NCBI GenBank assembly: GCA_018242525.1
Contig: JAFEBS010000049.1
Span: forward strand, 57,983-121,982
DNA from: Planctomycetota bacterium
GTDB lineage: Bacteria > Planctomycetota > Planctomycetia > Planctomycetales > Planctomycetaceae
DNA: 64,000 nt
Direction: 5' to 3'
Shown: in pieces, positions 17,422 to 26,559 of the stretch
How the letters are laid out: every line of letters starts with the position of its first letter
Position numbering within the stretch: the stretch's first letter is position 1
Notes under the pieces: model-generated
What the model saw: only the letters and a program-made list of their open reading frames with translations
Databases searched by the model: none
Told to the model about the DNA's origin: nothing
Made by a program: the position numbers and the translations under genes

Positions 17422-17600
17422 CAAACCCTCGAATCCTTGCGGAGTCGAGTGCTGTACGGTTGTTGCGTCAAATTGTTTTTGGCCCAGGTCCCGTCGAACT
17501 CGCGTGCGACGGTGTTGGTGAATTGCTGCCAACGGTCGAAAGATAGTTCGCCTTCCGGACGAGTCAAATCGGTTTCGCCAGGAAGTCCGAATTGTGTCAT
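17421..17600 (-). CDS. Small protein of unknown function (59 aa)
   Basis: The ATG at 17600 gives a hydrophilic 59-residue protein beginning MTQFGLPGETDLTRPEGEL and continuing with an amphipathic stretch around FDRWQQFTNTVAREF. An alternative ATG at 17618 adds six residues. I do not recognise a family. Support comes from protein-like composition and from a strong terminator starting exactly at its stop codon. No strong ribosome binding site precedes either start. It lies between the pilus operon and the divergent pyruvate carboxylase gene. The transcript could instead be an antisense or leader RNA. Confidence 0.5.
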   Translation of the reverse strand: MTQFGLPGETDLTRPEGELSFDRWQQFTNTVAREFDGTWAKNNLTQQPYSTRLRKDSRV

Positions 17601-17779
17601 TTCTGCAAGCCTGCTCATCGTGCGAACTTCGACCGGGATCGCTGCCGAGAATTGCGGGATGGGGGTTGCCTCAAGTATCCTACGACGCCCCCCGATCCGG
17701 GATCGGGCTGACCCACCCCACGGTGCTGACGACCGTTCGTTGGGGTTCGTCGAGTCTTCCTTTGAAAGTTGCCGTCCGC

Positions 17780-20700
17780 ATGAAGCCCATCCAGAAACTG
17801 CTGGTTGCCAACCGCAGCGAAATCGCCATCCGCGTCTTCCGCAGTGCTCACGAATTGGATATTCGCACGGTCGCGATCTATACGAACGAAGACCGGTATG
17901 CGCTGCATCGCTTCAAAGCCGATGAAGCCTATCAGATCGGCAAGACCGGCGAGCCGATTCGTGCCTACCTGGATATTCCCGCCATCATTCGGATTGCGAA
18001 GTCGGCGGGAGTCGATGCGATCCATCCGGGCTATGGCTTCCTGTCTGAGAACCCCGAACTGGCCCGGGCGTGTGATGAAGCCGGGATCCAGTTCGTCGGA
18101 CCGACCTCCAAGATTCTGGAACAACTGGGCGACAAAATCACCGCCCGCGAAATTGCGAAAGTGGCCGGTGTTCCGGTACTGGGCGGAAGCTCCGAGCCGA
18201 TCGCCAGCGTGGCGGATGGCCAAAGTCTCGCAAAGTCGCTCGGCTATCCGGTGATTCTCAAGGCGGCCAAGGGGGGCGGTGGTCGCGGCATGCGTGTGGT
18301 TCACAAGGCCGAAGATCTGGCGGGGCTGTTTGAACAGGCCCAACGCGAATCGCTGTCGGCGTTTGGTTCGCCGGATATCTTTGTCGAGAAATTCATTCCC
18401 CGGCCGCGGCACATCGAGGTGCAACTGCTCGGTGACAAGTACGGCAACCTGGTGCATCTGTTTGAACGCGATTGTTCCGTTCAACGCCGTCACCAGAAGG
18501 TTGTTGAAATCGCACCAGCACCGTTCCTGGCTCCCGAAATCCGTGACGCGATCTGCGACTCGGCCCTGAAGATTGGTCGCGCGGTCGGATACCAGAACGC
18601 CGGGACGGTCGAATTCCTGTACGACACCGACCACGCCAACTTCTACTTCATTGAAGTGAACCCGCGCATCCAGGTCGAGCATACCGTCACCGAAGAAGTG
18701 ACCGGGGTCGACATTGTGAAGTCGCAGATCCTGGTGGCCCAGGGAGCGATGCTTTCCGATCCCGAAATCGGGCTCGGCAACCAGGTGGACATCAAGACGA
18801 CCGGATTCGCAATTCAGTGCCGCGTCACCACGGAAGACCCTACAAATAACTTCATGCCGGATTATGGACGGGTTTCGCACTACCGTTCCGCCAGCGGGAT
18901 GGGAATCCGGCTGGACGCCGGCAGCGCGTTCTCCGGGGCTGTCGTCAATCCGTTCTACGATTCCTTGCTGGTGAAGGTGTCCGCCCGGGGGCGTCGGTTC
19001 CAGGACGCAGCCGCCCGAATGGAACGCTGCTTGCAGGAGTTCCGCATCCGCGGCGTGAAAACGAATATTCCGTTCCTGATCAAGGTGATGACGCACCCGC
19101 AGTTTATCCGCGGGGAAATCACCACGCGGTTCATCGACGAAACGCCGGAACTGTTCCAGTTCGCTCCCCGGAAAGACCGCGCCACAAAGGTGCTGACCTT
19201 CCTGGCCGAAACGATTCTGAATACCGGCAAGGTCCATTCAGCCATTGCCGCGAAGGTGAACCGTGCGCGTGCCCCGCTGCCAGACCTGGATCTGAACGCA
19301 CCCATTCCTCCAGGGACCCGCAACAAGTTCCTGGAATTGGGGCCGAAGAAGTTTGCAGACTGGGTTCGTGATCAGCGCCCCCTGTTGATCACCGACACGA
19401 CCATGCGCGATGCCCATCAGTCGCTGCTGGCCACGCGTTTCCGGACGCACGATCTGCTGGGGATCGCCGATGCCTATGCGCGGCTGTGTCCCCAGTTCTT
19501 TTCGCTCGAAATGTGGGGCGGTGCGACGTTCGATACGTCAATGCGGTTCAACAAGGAATGTCCGTGGGATCGATTGTCTCAATTGCGGGAAAAGATTCCG
19601 AACATTCTGTTCCAGATGCTGCTGCGCGCCTCGAATGCCGTCGGGTACACAAACTATCCGGACAACGTCGTCGTGGAATTCGTGAAGGAAGCGGCCCAGG
19701 CCGGGATGGATGTCTTCCGCGTGTTCGACTCGCTGAACTGGGCTCCGAACATGAAAGTGGCGATGGATGCAGTCGTCGATACTGGCATGATCTGCGAAGC
19801 GGCCATCTGCTATTCGGGCGACATTCTCAATCCCGGCCGGCCCAAGTACGACTTGAAGTACTATGTGAACCTGGCCAGGGAACTGGAAAAGATGGGGGCT
19901 CACATGCTGGCCATCAAGGACATGGCCGGACTTTGTAAACCCGCCGCAGCAGCGAAACTGATCAAGACGCTGAAGGAAGAAATCGGGATTCCGATCCACT
20001 TCCATACCCACGATACTGCGGGGATTCAGGCCGCTTCAATCCTGATGGGAAGCGACGTGGGACTGGACGTGGCGGATGCCGCCCTGGCACCGATGTCAGG
20101 GGGAACGTCGCAGCCCAACCTGAATGCGATCGCCGAGGCATTGCGGTTCTCGGACCGAAACACGGGATTGCAGACCGAGCATCTGGACTCGCTGGCCCGG
20201 TACTGGGAAGTTGTCCGTCAGTATTACCTGCCGTTCGAGACGGTCATGCTGCCTGCAACCGCCGACCTGTACCAGCACGAAATGCCTGGTGGACAGTATA
20301 CCAACCTGTTCCAGCAGGCCAAGGCCCTGGGACTGTCGGATCGCTGGCCGGAAATCTGCAAGGTCTATGCCGAAGTCAACCAGTTGTTCGGTGACATCGT
20401 CAAGGTGACTCCCAGTTCCAAAAGTGTTGGCGACATGGCCTTGTTCATGGTCGCCAACGAACTGACCGCGGCGGACATCCTGGACGAAAACAAGGATCTG
20501 TCGTTCCCGGAATCGGTGATCGATCTGATCAGCGGCAAGATGGGCCAGCCGCCCGGTGGCTTTCCTCCGCAAGTGCAGTCGCGAATTCTGCGGGGCAAGG
20601 CGGTTGTCACCGGACGACCCGGCGAGAGCCTGCCGCCGGCTGACTTCAAGGCGGCAGCCGACAAGTTGCGCGACATCTTGAAACGCGAACCGACCCATCG

Positions 20701-21223
20701 TGACGTGGTCACGTGGTTGCTGTACCCGAAGGTCTACGAGGAATTCTCTGCACATCTGGACAAGTATTCCGACACCAGCGGTCTGCCGACCCCGGTGTTC
20801 TTCTACGGCCAGTCCAACGCCGAAGAAATCGCCGTCGACATCGAGCCCGGCAAACGACTGATCGTTCGCTTCTTGACGATCGGCGATCCGCACGCCGACG
20901 GCCAGCGAACGATGTTCTTCGAGCTGAACGGTCAGCCACGCGATGTGACGATCGTTGACAAATCGCTGGAACCCGAAGCAGCCTCCAGCGTCAAAGCCGA
21001 CTCGACAAATCCCAAGCATGTCGGTGCGAGCATGCCAGGCATGGTCGTCACCGTCGCCGCCCAGGTGGGCGACAGCGTCAAGAAGGGGCAAAAACTCTTC
21101 AGCTTGGAAGCGATGAAAATGGAGACCAATCTGGTTGCTGAGCGTGATGGCAAGATCAGCCAGATCCTCGTCAAACGCGGAACTCAAGTCGCCGCCGGTG
21201 ACTTGTTGATGTTGTTTGAATAG
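17780..21223 (+). CDS. pyc: Pyruvate carboxylase
   Basis: The ATG at 17780 opens MKPIQKLLVANRSEIAIRV, the standard biotin-carboxylase start, and gives 1147 residues, the usual length of single-chain pyruvate carboxylase. Domains in order are biotin carboxylase (about 1-450, with KAAKGGGGRGMR), carboxyltransferase (from TDTTMRDAHQSLLATR near 530), the PC-specific conserved domain, and a C-terminal biotinyl domain with EAMKMET, where the biotinylated Lys is about residue 1113. It makes oxaloacetate from pyruvate, ATP and bicarbonate, an anaplerotic reaction. It is monocistronic and divergent from the small ORF and pilus operon. Confidence 0.97.
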   Translation: MKPIQKLLVANRSEIAIRVFRSAHELDIRTVAIYTNEDRYALHRFKADEAYQIGKTGEPIRAYLDIPAIIRIAKSAGVDAIHPGYGFLSENPELARACDEAGIQFVGPTSKILEQLGDKITAREIAKVAGVPVLGGSSEPIASVADGQSLAKSLGYPVILKAAKGGGGRGMRVVHKAEDLAGLFEQAQRESLSAFGSPDIFVEKFIPRPRHIEVQLLGDKYGNLVHLFERDCSVQRRHQKVVEIAPAPFLAPEIRDAICDSALKIGRAVGYQNAGTVEFLYDTDHANFYFIEVNPRIQVEHTVTEEVTGVDIVKSQILVAQGAMLSDPEIGLGNQVDIKTTGFAIQCRVTTEDPTNNFMPDYGRVSHYRSASGMGIRLDAGSAFSGAVVNPFYDSLLVKVSARGRRFQDAAARMERCLQEFRIRGVKTNIPFLIKVMTHPQFIRGEITTRFIDETPELFQFAPRKDRATKVLTFLAETILNTGKVHSAIAAKVNRARAPLPDLDLNAPIPPGTRNKFLELGPKKFADWVRDQRPLLITDTTMRDAHQSLLATRFRTHDLLGIADAYARLCPQFFSLEMWGGATFDTSMRFNKECPWDRLSQLREKIPNILFQMLLRASNAVGYTNYPDNVVVEFVKEAAQAGMDVFRVFDSLNWAPNMKVAMDAVVDTGMICEAAICYSGDILNPGRPKYDLKYYVNLARELEKMGAHMLAIKDMAGLCKPAAAAKLIKTLKEEIGIPIHFHTHDTAGIQAASILMGSDVGLDVADAALAPMSGGTSQPNLNAIAEALRFSDRNTGLQTEHLDSLARYWEVVRQYYLPFETVMLPATADLYQHEMPGGQYTNLFQQAKALGLSDRWPEICKVYAEVNQLFGDIVKVTPSSKSVGDMALFMVANELTAADILDENKDLSFPESVIDLISGKMGQPPGGFPPQVQSRILRGKAVVTGRPGESLPPADFKAAADKLRDILKREPTHRDVVTWLLYPKVYEEFSAHLDKYSDTSGLPTPVFFYGQSNAEEIAVDIEPGKRLIVRFLTIGDPHADGQRTMFFELNGQPRDVTIVDKSLEPEAASSVKADSTNPKHVGASMPGMVVTVAAQVGDSVKKGQKLFSLEAMKMETNLVAERDGKISQILVKRGTQVAAGDLLMLFE

Positions 21224-21294
21224 ACGTGGGCCTACACAGCATTGCCGATGCTGGTATCGCGGAAGCCCCAAAACATCCGCCCAAATCATTTTTC

Positions 21295-21604
21295 TCGTTC
21301 CCAAGCTCCCGCTTGGGAACGCCCGTCTTCGAAGCTCCGCTTCGCGGTCGGTATTCGGCAGGAGATCGCTCTCTGACGGTCCAGAGCGACGAAATGATGT
21401 GGCCGTCACTGGAAGGTACGCACAACAATCCGGTTACACGCAGCTATGTCGACGATCCAGTGCATGGGAGATACTCCAGCGCCCGCAACTGTGCTCGCCA
21501 ACTTGCACTGGTTGACGTGGTGACTGACTGGACGTAGGGGTGTGCTTGGGACCGTGAAGCGGAGCTTCAAAGACGGGCGTTCACAAGCTGGAGCTTGGGA
21601 ACGA
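21295..21604. repeat. MITE-like element with 54-bp terminal inverted repeats
   Basis: The left arm 21295-21348 (starting TCGTTCCCAAGCTCCCGC) is repeated in inverse orientation at 21551-21604 with only a few mismatches. Each arm itself contains palindromes such as CGTTCCCAAGC/GCTTGGGAACG and GAAGCTCCGCTTC. About 200 bp without a supported ORF lies between the arms. The structure suits a non-autonomous element or REP-like pair between pyc and the convergent uvrA-like gene. Confidence 0.75.
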
Positions 21605-21649
21605 TGAAACTCGCGAGTGCGCGATGAGCACCCGGCGGGCTTGGTGTCC

Positions 21650-24130
21650 TCATACCTTCGCCAGTCCCTCACGCATCAGCCTTCCTCCGTCCAGGTCGAT
21701 GACATGGTCTGCCGCACTCCGTAAATCCGGGCTGTTGTCCACGACGACAATCGAATGCCCAATCCCCAGCAGTTCATCGAAACAGCCGACCAGTCGCGAC
21801 ACGTCGGCCGGATGCAGGCCGACCGTGGCCTCGTCACACACGATCATCGTGGGGCCCCGGCTGGAGGTGAGTCGAGCGGCCAGCCTCAGGCGCTGAGCTT
21901 CACCGCCGGAGAGTGTTTCTGTCGGCTGCCCAAGGACCAGGTACTCCAGACCGATCTGCTTCAGCATCTGCAGTCGCGCCTGCAGGCGGGGGTGATTGCG
22001 AAAGAAGGTGGCGGCTTCCGCGGCACTCATCGACAGCACGTCCGCGATCGAGCGTCCCTTGTACTTCACGTCCAGAATCTCGCGTCGGTAACGAGTCCCA
22101 CTGCATTCCGGACAGGCCAGATTGACGTCCGGCAGGAACTGCAAGTCGTGTCGCAACACTCCCGTGCCACGACACGCGCGACAGCGCCCTCCCTGGGCCG
22201 CATTAAAACTGAAGTGCTGCGAAGCAAAGCCCCGCTGGCGGGCGTCCGCGGTCAGCGCAAAGACGTCGCGAATCTCGTCGAAGACTTCAATCCACGTTGC
22301 CGCGTTGCTGCGCGACGAACGAGTCAACGGCGACCGATCCACCACGGCCAGATCGACCAGCGAATCCCCGCCTGCGACCGACTTCCAGCAGAGTGCCGTC
22401 TCTGAACTGCCTGCCGGATCGAAGCGGCTGCGCAGCGCCGGAACCAGAGCCTCCATCACCAGCGACGACTTTCCCGATCCGCCTGGCCCACTGACAACGC
22501 ACAGGCATCCCAGCGGAAATCGCACCGTCAGGTCGCGCAGATTGCGATGTTCAATGCCGGTCAAAGTCAGCCATTCGGTCGCACGACGCGGCGCTCGACC
22601 GGTCACGCGACAGGAAGCGGCGCGCAACGCGCGCCCGGTGGCGGATTCGTCGATACGTGTCAATTGATCCGGCGTGCCCGTGAAGACGATCGAGCCCCCC
22701 TGGGGGCCTGCTCCCGGTCCCAGATCAACTACGTAGTCCGCCGCCTGTATGATCTGCGGGGCATGGTCCACCACAATCACGCTGTTGCGCAGGTTCAACA
22801 ATTGTCTCAAGGCATCCAGGACTAGCTGCATTTCGGAAGGATCCAGGCCGGCGGACGGTTCGTCGATCAGGCACAATGTTCCTGTGAGGCGTGATCCAAT
22901 CGCGGACGCCAGCATCAATCGCCGGACCTGGCCACCCGTCAACGTCCGGGCGGATCGCATCACAGTCAGGTGCCCCAGCCCCAGTCCCGACACCAGCGCC
23001 AGCCGATGATCGAGATCCTGGCGAATTCGCTGCGAGATTGACCACTCAGTTGTGGTCAAGCCGCTGGTGATTTCCCGCACAATCTTACGCGCGGCATCCA
23101 CACTGGAACGCAACACGTCTTCCAGATGATGACCATGAATCTGGACGGCGCGTGCTTCCGGACGCAGTTTTGTGCCACGACAGTCACGGCAGGCGAGGAC
23201 TTGCGACAAAGGCAATTCACGGCACGCGTCACATCCGCCGCCCAAGGTCGGGTCGAACAGTCGCGGTTCCGGCGGCAGGAATTGTCGGTGACACGAGGAA
23301 CATTCCCAGTGCCGACTGAAGTGATGGATCTGCCACCGACGATCGTCCACGATCAAGTTCGATTCGGCCGACCCGGATTCAACGGTTTCCACGAGCAGCA
23401 GGCAGCGTCCATTCCCCTCCCGCAAGGCGGCTTCGGCACTTTCCGCAATCCGTTGTTCCGTGGCTCGACCGGCGACGAGTCGGTCGACCACGATCCACGC
23501 AGCCTGCAGGTCGAAGTCGGCCGGCAGCGATTCCAGCGATTGCGATCGTCCCTCGGAAATCGCGCGAGAGTACCCGCGGGCCAACCAGATTGAGGGAGAG
23601 TTGGGCCCATCGCTCGTCGGCCGGAAACAAACCTGAAACCGCGATCCCGGTTTGGACGCTTCAGCCGCGGCGACGACTTCCCCCACGGAGTGTGCTCGGA
23701 CTTCACAACCACAATCGGGACAGACGACCTGCCCAAGCCTCGCAAACAACCGACGCAGGCTCAGATCGATTTCCGACAGTGATCCGACATTCGCCTGAGA
23801 TGAGAATGTACGGGATGACAGCCCCGTCCGAATGGCAAATGCCGGGGGGACGTGCGCGATCCGGTCGGCGTTGGGGCGTTCGATCCGTTCCAGATACTGA
23901 CGGGCGGACGTGGAAAAACTTTCGATGTACCGTCGCTGCCCCTCGGCAAAGATCGTGTCAAACGCCAGGCTGCTCTTTCCCGACCCACTGACGCCGGACA
24001 GCACGACCAGTTTCCCCAGGGGAAGATCCAGATCAATCTGCTTCAAATTGTGGACGCGCACGCCTCGCAGTTCGATCTGGCGGATCGCGCAACGGGCGGG
24101 CAATTCGGGGGCTTCGAGTCCAGCATTCAT
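21650..24130 (-). CDS. UvrA-family ABC ATPase paralogue (short UvrA)
   Basis: The 826-residue protein has the twin UvrA architecture: Walker A GVSGSGKSS at 46-54 and later GPGGSGKSS, signature motifs LTGGQ and LSGGE, Walker B LIDEPSAGLD, and Cys pairs for zinc modules (CPDC, CSSC with CDAC, CRAC with CPEC). UvrA dimers scan DNA for lesions and load UvrB. Standard UvrA is about 940 residues, so this is a shortened paralogue. Such proteins can serve repair, drug tolerance or an unknown role. No uvrB or uvrC gene is nearby. The first signature motif departs from LSGGE. Confidence 0.8.
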   Translation of the reverse strand: MNAGLEAPELPARCAIRQIELRGVRVHNLKQIDLDLPLGKLVVLSGVSGSGKSSLAFDTIFAEGQRRYIESFSTSARQYLERIERPNADRIAHVPPAFAIRTGLSSRTFSSQANVGSLSEIDLSLRRLFARLGQVVCPDCGCEVRAHSVGEVVAAAEASKPGSRFQVCFRPTSDGPNSPSIWLARGYSRAISEGRSQSLESLPADFDLQAAWIVVDRLVAGRATEQRIAESAEAALREGNGRCLLLVETVESGSAESNLIVDDRRWQIHHFSRHWECSSCHRQFLPPEPRLFDPTLGGGCDACRELPLSQVLACRDCRGTKLRPEARAVQIHGHHLEDVLRSSVDAARKIVREITSGLTTTEWSISQRIRQDLDHRLALVSGLGLGHLTVMRSARTLTGGQVRRLMLASAIGSRLTGTLCLIDEPSAGLDPSEMQLVLDALRQLLNLRNSVIVVDHAPQIIQAADYVVDLGPGAGPQGGSIVFTGTPDQLTRIDESATGRALRAASCRVTGRAPRRATEWLTLTGIEHRNLRDLTVRFPLGCLCVVSGPGGSGKSSLVMEALVPALRSRFDPAGSSETALCWKSVAGGDSLVDLAVVDRSPLTRSSRSNAATWIEVFDEIRDVFALTADARQRGFASQHFSFNAAQGGRCRACRGTGVLRHDLQFLPDVNLACPECSGTRYRREILDVKYKGRSIADVLSMSAAEAATFFRNHPRLQARLQMLKQIGLEYLVLGQPTETLSGGEAQRLRLAARLTSSRGPTMIVCDEATVGLHPADVSRLVGCFDELLGIGHSIVVVDNSPDLRSAADHVIDLDGGRLMREGLAKV

Positions 24131-24162
24131 GATACAAATCGTGGCGATGGCTTATCCGGTAC

Positions 24163-25545
24163 TCATTGCCGAACGCGTTTGACAAGGCTCTGAACGGAGG
24201 CCGAGATTCGATCCTCCATGTCTCCCTGCCAGCGAAACGCAGGCCGACCATATTCAAACAGGTTGGAGCCCCCTTCGTACCCACCCTCTTCCCAGACACG
24301 CCGGGAGGGAATGTACGAAATCATGTCGTCCGCATATCCGCAGACCCAGGTGCCGGGCCCGAACTCTCCCTTGAACCGCAGGGCGTAGTCAACGACGGTT
24401 TCGGCCCCCATTCCTATCACCAGCATTTCAGAACCCAGTCGCCACACATGAATGGGGTAGGGATACGACGACGGGAATTTCTCACCCGCCTCCAGTTGTT
24501 TGAGCAATCGGCCTGCCCAGCGGGACCGGATGGCATTGCCGTCCTGCAGCAACGCCGTCAGTTCTTCGCGACTGACGACCTTCAAATACGGCAATTCCAC
24601 CATTTCAAACGCCGTGCGGATGCCGGACGAGATCGGTTGCAATGGCTGCTGCATCGCGCGTTCAACGGCTGCGGCAAGTTGATGTCCGTAGCCTTCGCAA
24701 AGCTCCACCGTTCGCCGGGGCAGCGGATTTTGATCGCCGCCGCAGGTATTCACGAACATCGCCATCGTTCCCGGGTGTGCCTGTTCCACTTCCAATTGAG
24801 CGAACCCCGGATAGTCGCCACACCATTTGGTGAAGCTGAGCGTTGTGGGATGACAGGCGTACCCGAACAGAACTGCCGACAATGTGCCGTTGGGACGAGT
24901 CACCGTCAGGAGCGGAACAGAATGATCGACAGGGCCAACGAGCGGTGTCCCGGCCGCCAGCAGTGCCGGGACGTCGGCTTCGCGATTGTTGCGGCGGTTG
25001 ACGGCAAACGTGGCCTTGCCTTCCCCCTGCTGCAGGTTGGCAGGGGCCAGATTCGCCAGTGCCTCGCCCACCAGCGTGACCGTTCGCGTCACCATCTGTG
25101 CCGTATATTCCCTGACTAACTCCACCTGTTCAGCATCGATCGGGTAATAGTCCACCAGGTCGTCGCCCAACCGCGGACCGCAGTGGTTGTGTGAAAAGGT
25201 GAACATGATCTGGTGACGTTCCAGACCCCACTTCTGCCGGATCTGCTCGAAGACCGGGTCACTCATCCCCTTCGGCACTCCCTGAAAGTCGCTGGTGATC
25301 AGGACGACGCGACGACCATCTGCATCTTCCAGAGCCAGGGCCTTCATCCACAGATCATGGAGTTTTCCTTCCGGGGCGCGCCTGGATCCGTATCCGGCCA
25401 GCCAGACGCTCTTCTCAGGGGTAATCACCGCTTTGGCAACCCCGGCCTTCCACTCGGCGGCCGAGCCGACGGCACAGATCAGGTTGACGAGACCCGCGAC
25501 CAGCAGGATCGCTCGCGAAAGCAGGGAGTGGTTCTGGTGCTGCAT
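24163..25545 (-). CDS. Secreted neutral/alkaline ceramidase-fold protein, nucleophile motif not conserved
   Basis: The ATG at 25545 gives 460 residues with a signal peptide (LLVAGLVNLICAVGSAA). The mature start WKAGVAKAVITPEKSVWLAG matches neutral/alkaline non-lysosomal ceramidase N-terminal domains. Probable zinc ligands lie in FSHNHCGPRL and YACHPTTL. Authentic ceramidases have a GDVSPN-type serine nucleophile, but the equivalent here reads GGDQNPLP, so amide hydrolysis of ceramide is doubtful. Related proteins are common as predicted exported hydrolases in this phylum. It lies 32 bp upstream of the uvrA-like gene on the same strand. Confidence 0.78.
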   Translation of the reverse strand: MQHQNHSLLSRAILLVAGLVNLICAVGSAAEWKAGVAKAVITPEKSVWLAGYGSRRAPEGKLHDLWMKALALEDADGRRVVLITSDFQGVPKGMSDPVFEQIRQKWGLERHQIMFTFSHNHCGPRLGDDLVDYYPIDAEQVELVREYTAQMVTRTVTLVGEALANLAPANLQQGEGKATFAVNRRNNREADVPALLAAGTPLVGPVDHSVPLLTVTRPNGTLSAVLFGYACHPTTLSFTKWCGDYPGFAQLEVEQAHPGTMAMFVNTCGGDQNPLPRRTVELCEGYGHQLAAAVERAMQQPLQPISSGIRTAFEMVELPYLKVVSREELTALLQDGNAIRSRWAGRLLKQLEAGEKFPSSYPYPIHVWRLGSEMLVIGMGAETVVDYALRFKGEFGPGTWVCGYADDMISYIPSRRVWEEGGYEGGSNLFEYGRPAFRWQGDMEDRISASVQSLVKRVRQ

Positions 25546-25692
25546 GTCGCTACGTTCTTCAAGTCCTTCGTGGTGCCACACATCACAGTCAGCAAAATGG
25601 CAACTTGACCGATGTGTTCGGCCCGAATTGTAACGAGATTAAAACTGAGGATCGATCGATTTGTGCCTTTTGACATTGTGAAAACAAAGAGT

Positions 25693-26020
25693 CCTCTGTT
25701 CGGCGCGGGTCTCCTCTGTTCGGCGCGGGTCTCCTCTGTTCGGCGCGGGTCTCCTGACCCCGTCTCTGTTCGGCGCGGGTCTCCTGACCCCGTCGAAACG
25801 GTCGACCGCAGGTCTCCTCATCGCCGCCAAGGCATCTCGGTTCGTGCAGTTCATAACCTCCGGGCTCAATTCAATCCCACGGCAAAGGGGCAAATGCCCG
25901 AGTCAAATTGAGACAAGTCGACAACGCTGTTGGGTTTCACAATCAGCATTAAGAGCAGGAGACCTGCGGTCGGCCGTTTCGACGGGGTCGGGAGACCGGG
26001 GGAGCCCCGCGCCGAACAAT
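25693..26020. repeat. GC-rich repeat island with tandem and inverted copies
   Basis: CCTCTGTTCGGCGCGGGTCT repeats in tandem with a 20-bp period from 25693, followed by a variant copy extended with CCTGACCCCGTC. The sequence ending in CGAAACGGTCGACCGCAGG (to about 25815) reappears inverted at about 25960-26020, as AGACCTGCGGTCGGCCG, then TTTCGACGGGGTCGGGAGACC and CGCGCCGAACA. This makes an inverted pair of about 55 bp around a 145-bp centre. The 25546-26195 gap otherwise holds no supported gene. Confidence 0.75.
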
Positions 26021-26195
26021 GACACCGCGCTCGGCGCATTGTACAGTGGCGACACTGACGTGGAACGGTCGTAATTGATTCCACCTGCGGCCAATCCACC
26101 AAATCATGAACCGGAAAAGTTCAACGGACGATCGATCCGGTTTCGTCCCTGAAGCCGGATCGTTTGCAATACGTTTTCGGCAGTGGTGTTCCTGG

Positions 26196-26417
26196 ATGTC
26201 CGAATCCGAAGTTGTTATTCGACTCACTGTGCCGGAAGCTGTCGTCCTCGACGAATTGCTTCGCCGTTATTCCGAAACCGACCGGCTTACAATTGAAGAT
26301 CAGGCCGAGCAGCGTGCGCTTTGGAATTTGCAATGCTTGTTCGAACGTGAAGCCGATCCAGCGAGGCCATCGCTGGCGACTGCCCGAGCAACCCTCCGAG
26401 ACGAAAAAGAGGGGTGA
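26196..26417 (+). CDS. Small conserved-looking protein of unknown function (73 aa)
   Basis: The internal ATG at 26196 gives MSESEVVIRLTVPEAVVLDE and a helical, charged 73-residue protein. The frame can extend to an ATG at 26106, but the extra 30 residues look less protein-like. I do not recognise a family. The composition, ending in a Glu/Lys-rich tail, is that of a soluble cytoplasmic protein. No signal peptide, Cys cluster or membrane segment is visible. It stands alone between the repeat island and the TIM-barrel isomerase gene. Confidence 0.6.
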   Translation: MSESEVVIRLTVPEAVVLDELLRRYSETDRLTIEDQAEQRALWNLQCLFEREADPARPSLATARATLRDEKEG

Positions 26418-26502
26418 GAAGGCCAGTTAATGTCCCTGAAACTCATTCGTGCCCCACTGTCCGGTGCTTCCCACCGTACACTCTAAATCGGAGAAAAGAT
26501 CT

Positions 26503-26521
26503 GCACCACGGAGGCACGGAG
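26503..26521. repeat. Dispersed 19-bp intergenic repeat, copy 1
   Basis: GCACCACGGAGGCACGGAG at this site is found as its exact reverse complement at 52957-52975. Both copies are intergenic and lie upstream of carbohydrate-related genes. Confidence 0.7.
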
Positions 26522-26559
26522 GACCCCTCGGGCGCGGGCCCCTTTGAAGGATTTCGATC

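Noticed and set aside
17615..19237. 540-residue minus-strand ORF opposite pyruvate carboxylase
   Set aside because: Long antisense frames are common in GC-rich coding DNA. The + strand frame has intact biotin carboxylase motifs.
20096..21409. 437-residue minus-strand ORF opposite the pyc 3' half
   Set aside because: Antisense shadow with no recognisable domain.
26106..26195. N-terminal extension of the 73-residue protein
   Set aside because: The 30 extra residues look random and lack a ribosome binding site, so the ATG at 26196 is favoured.
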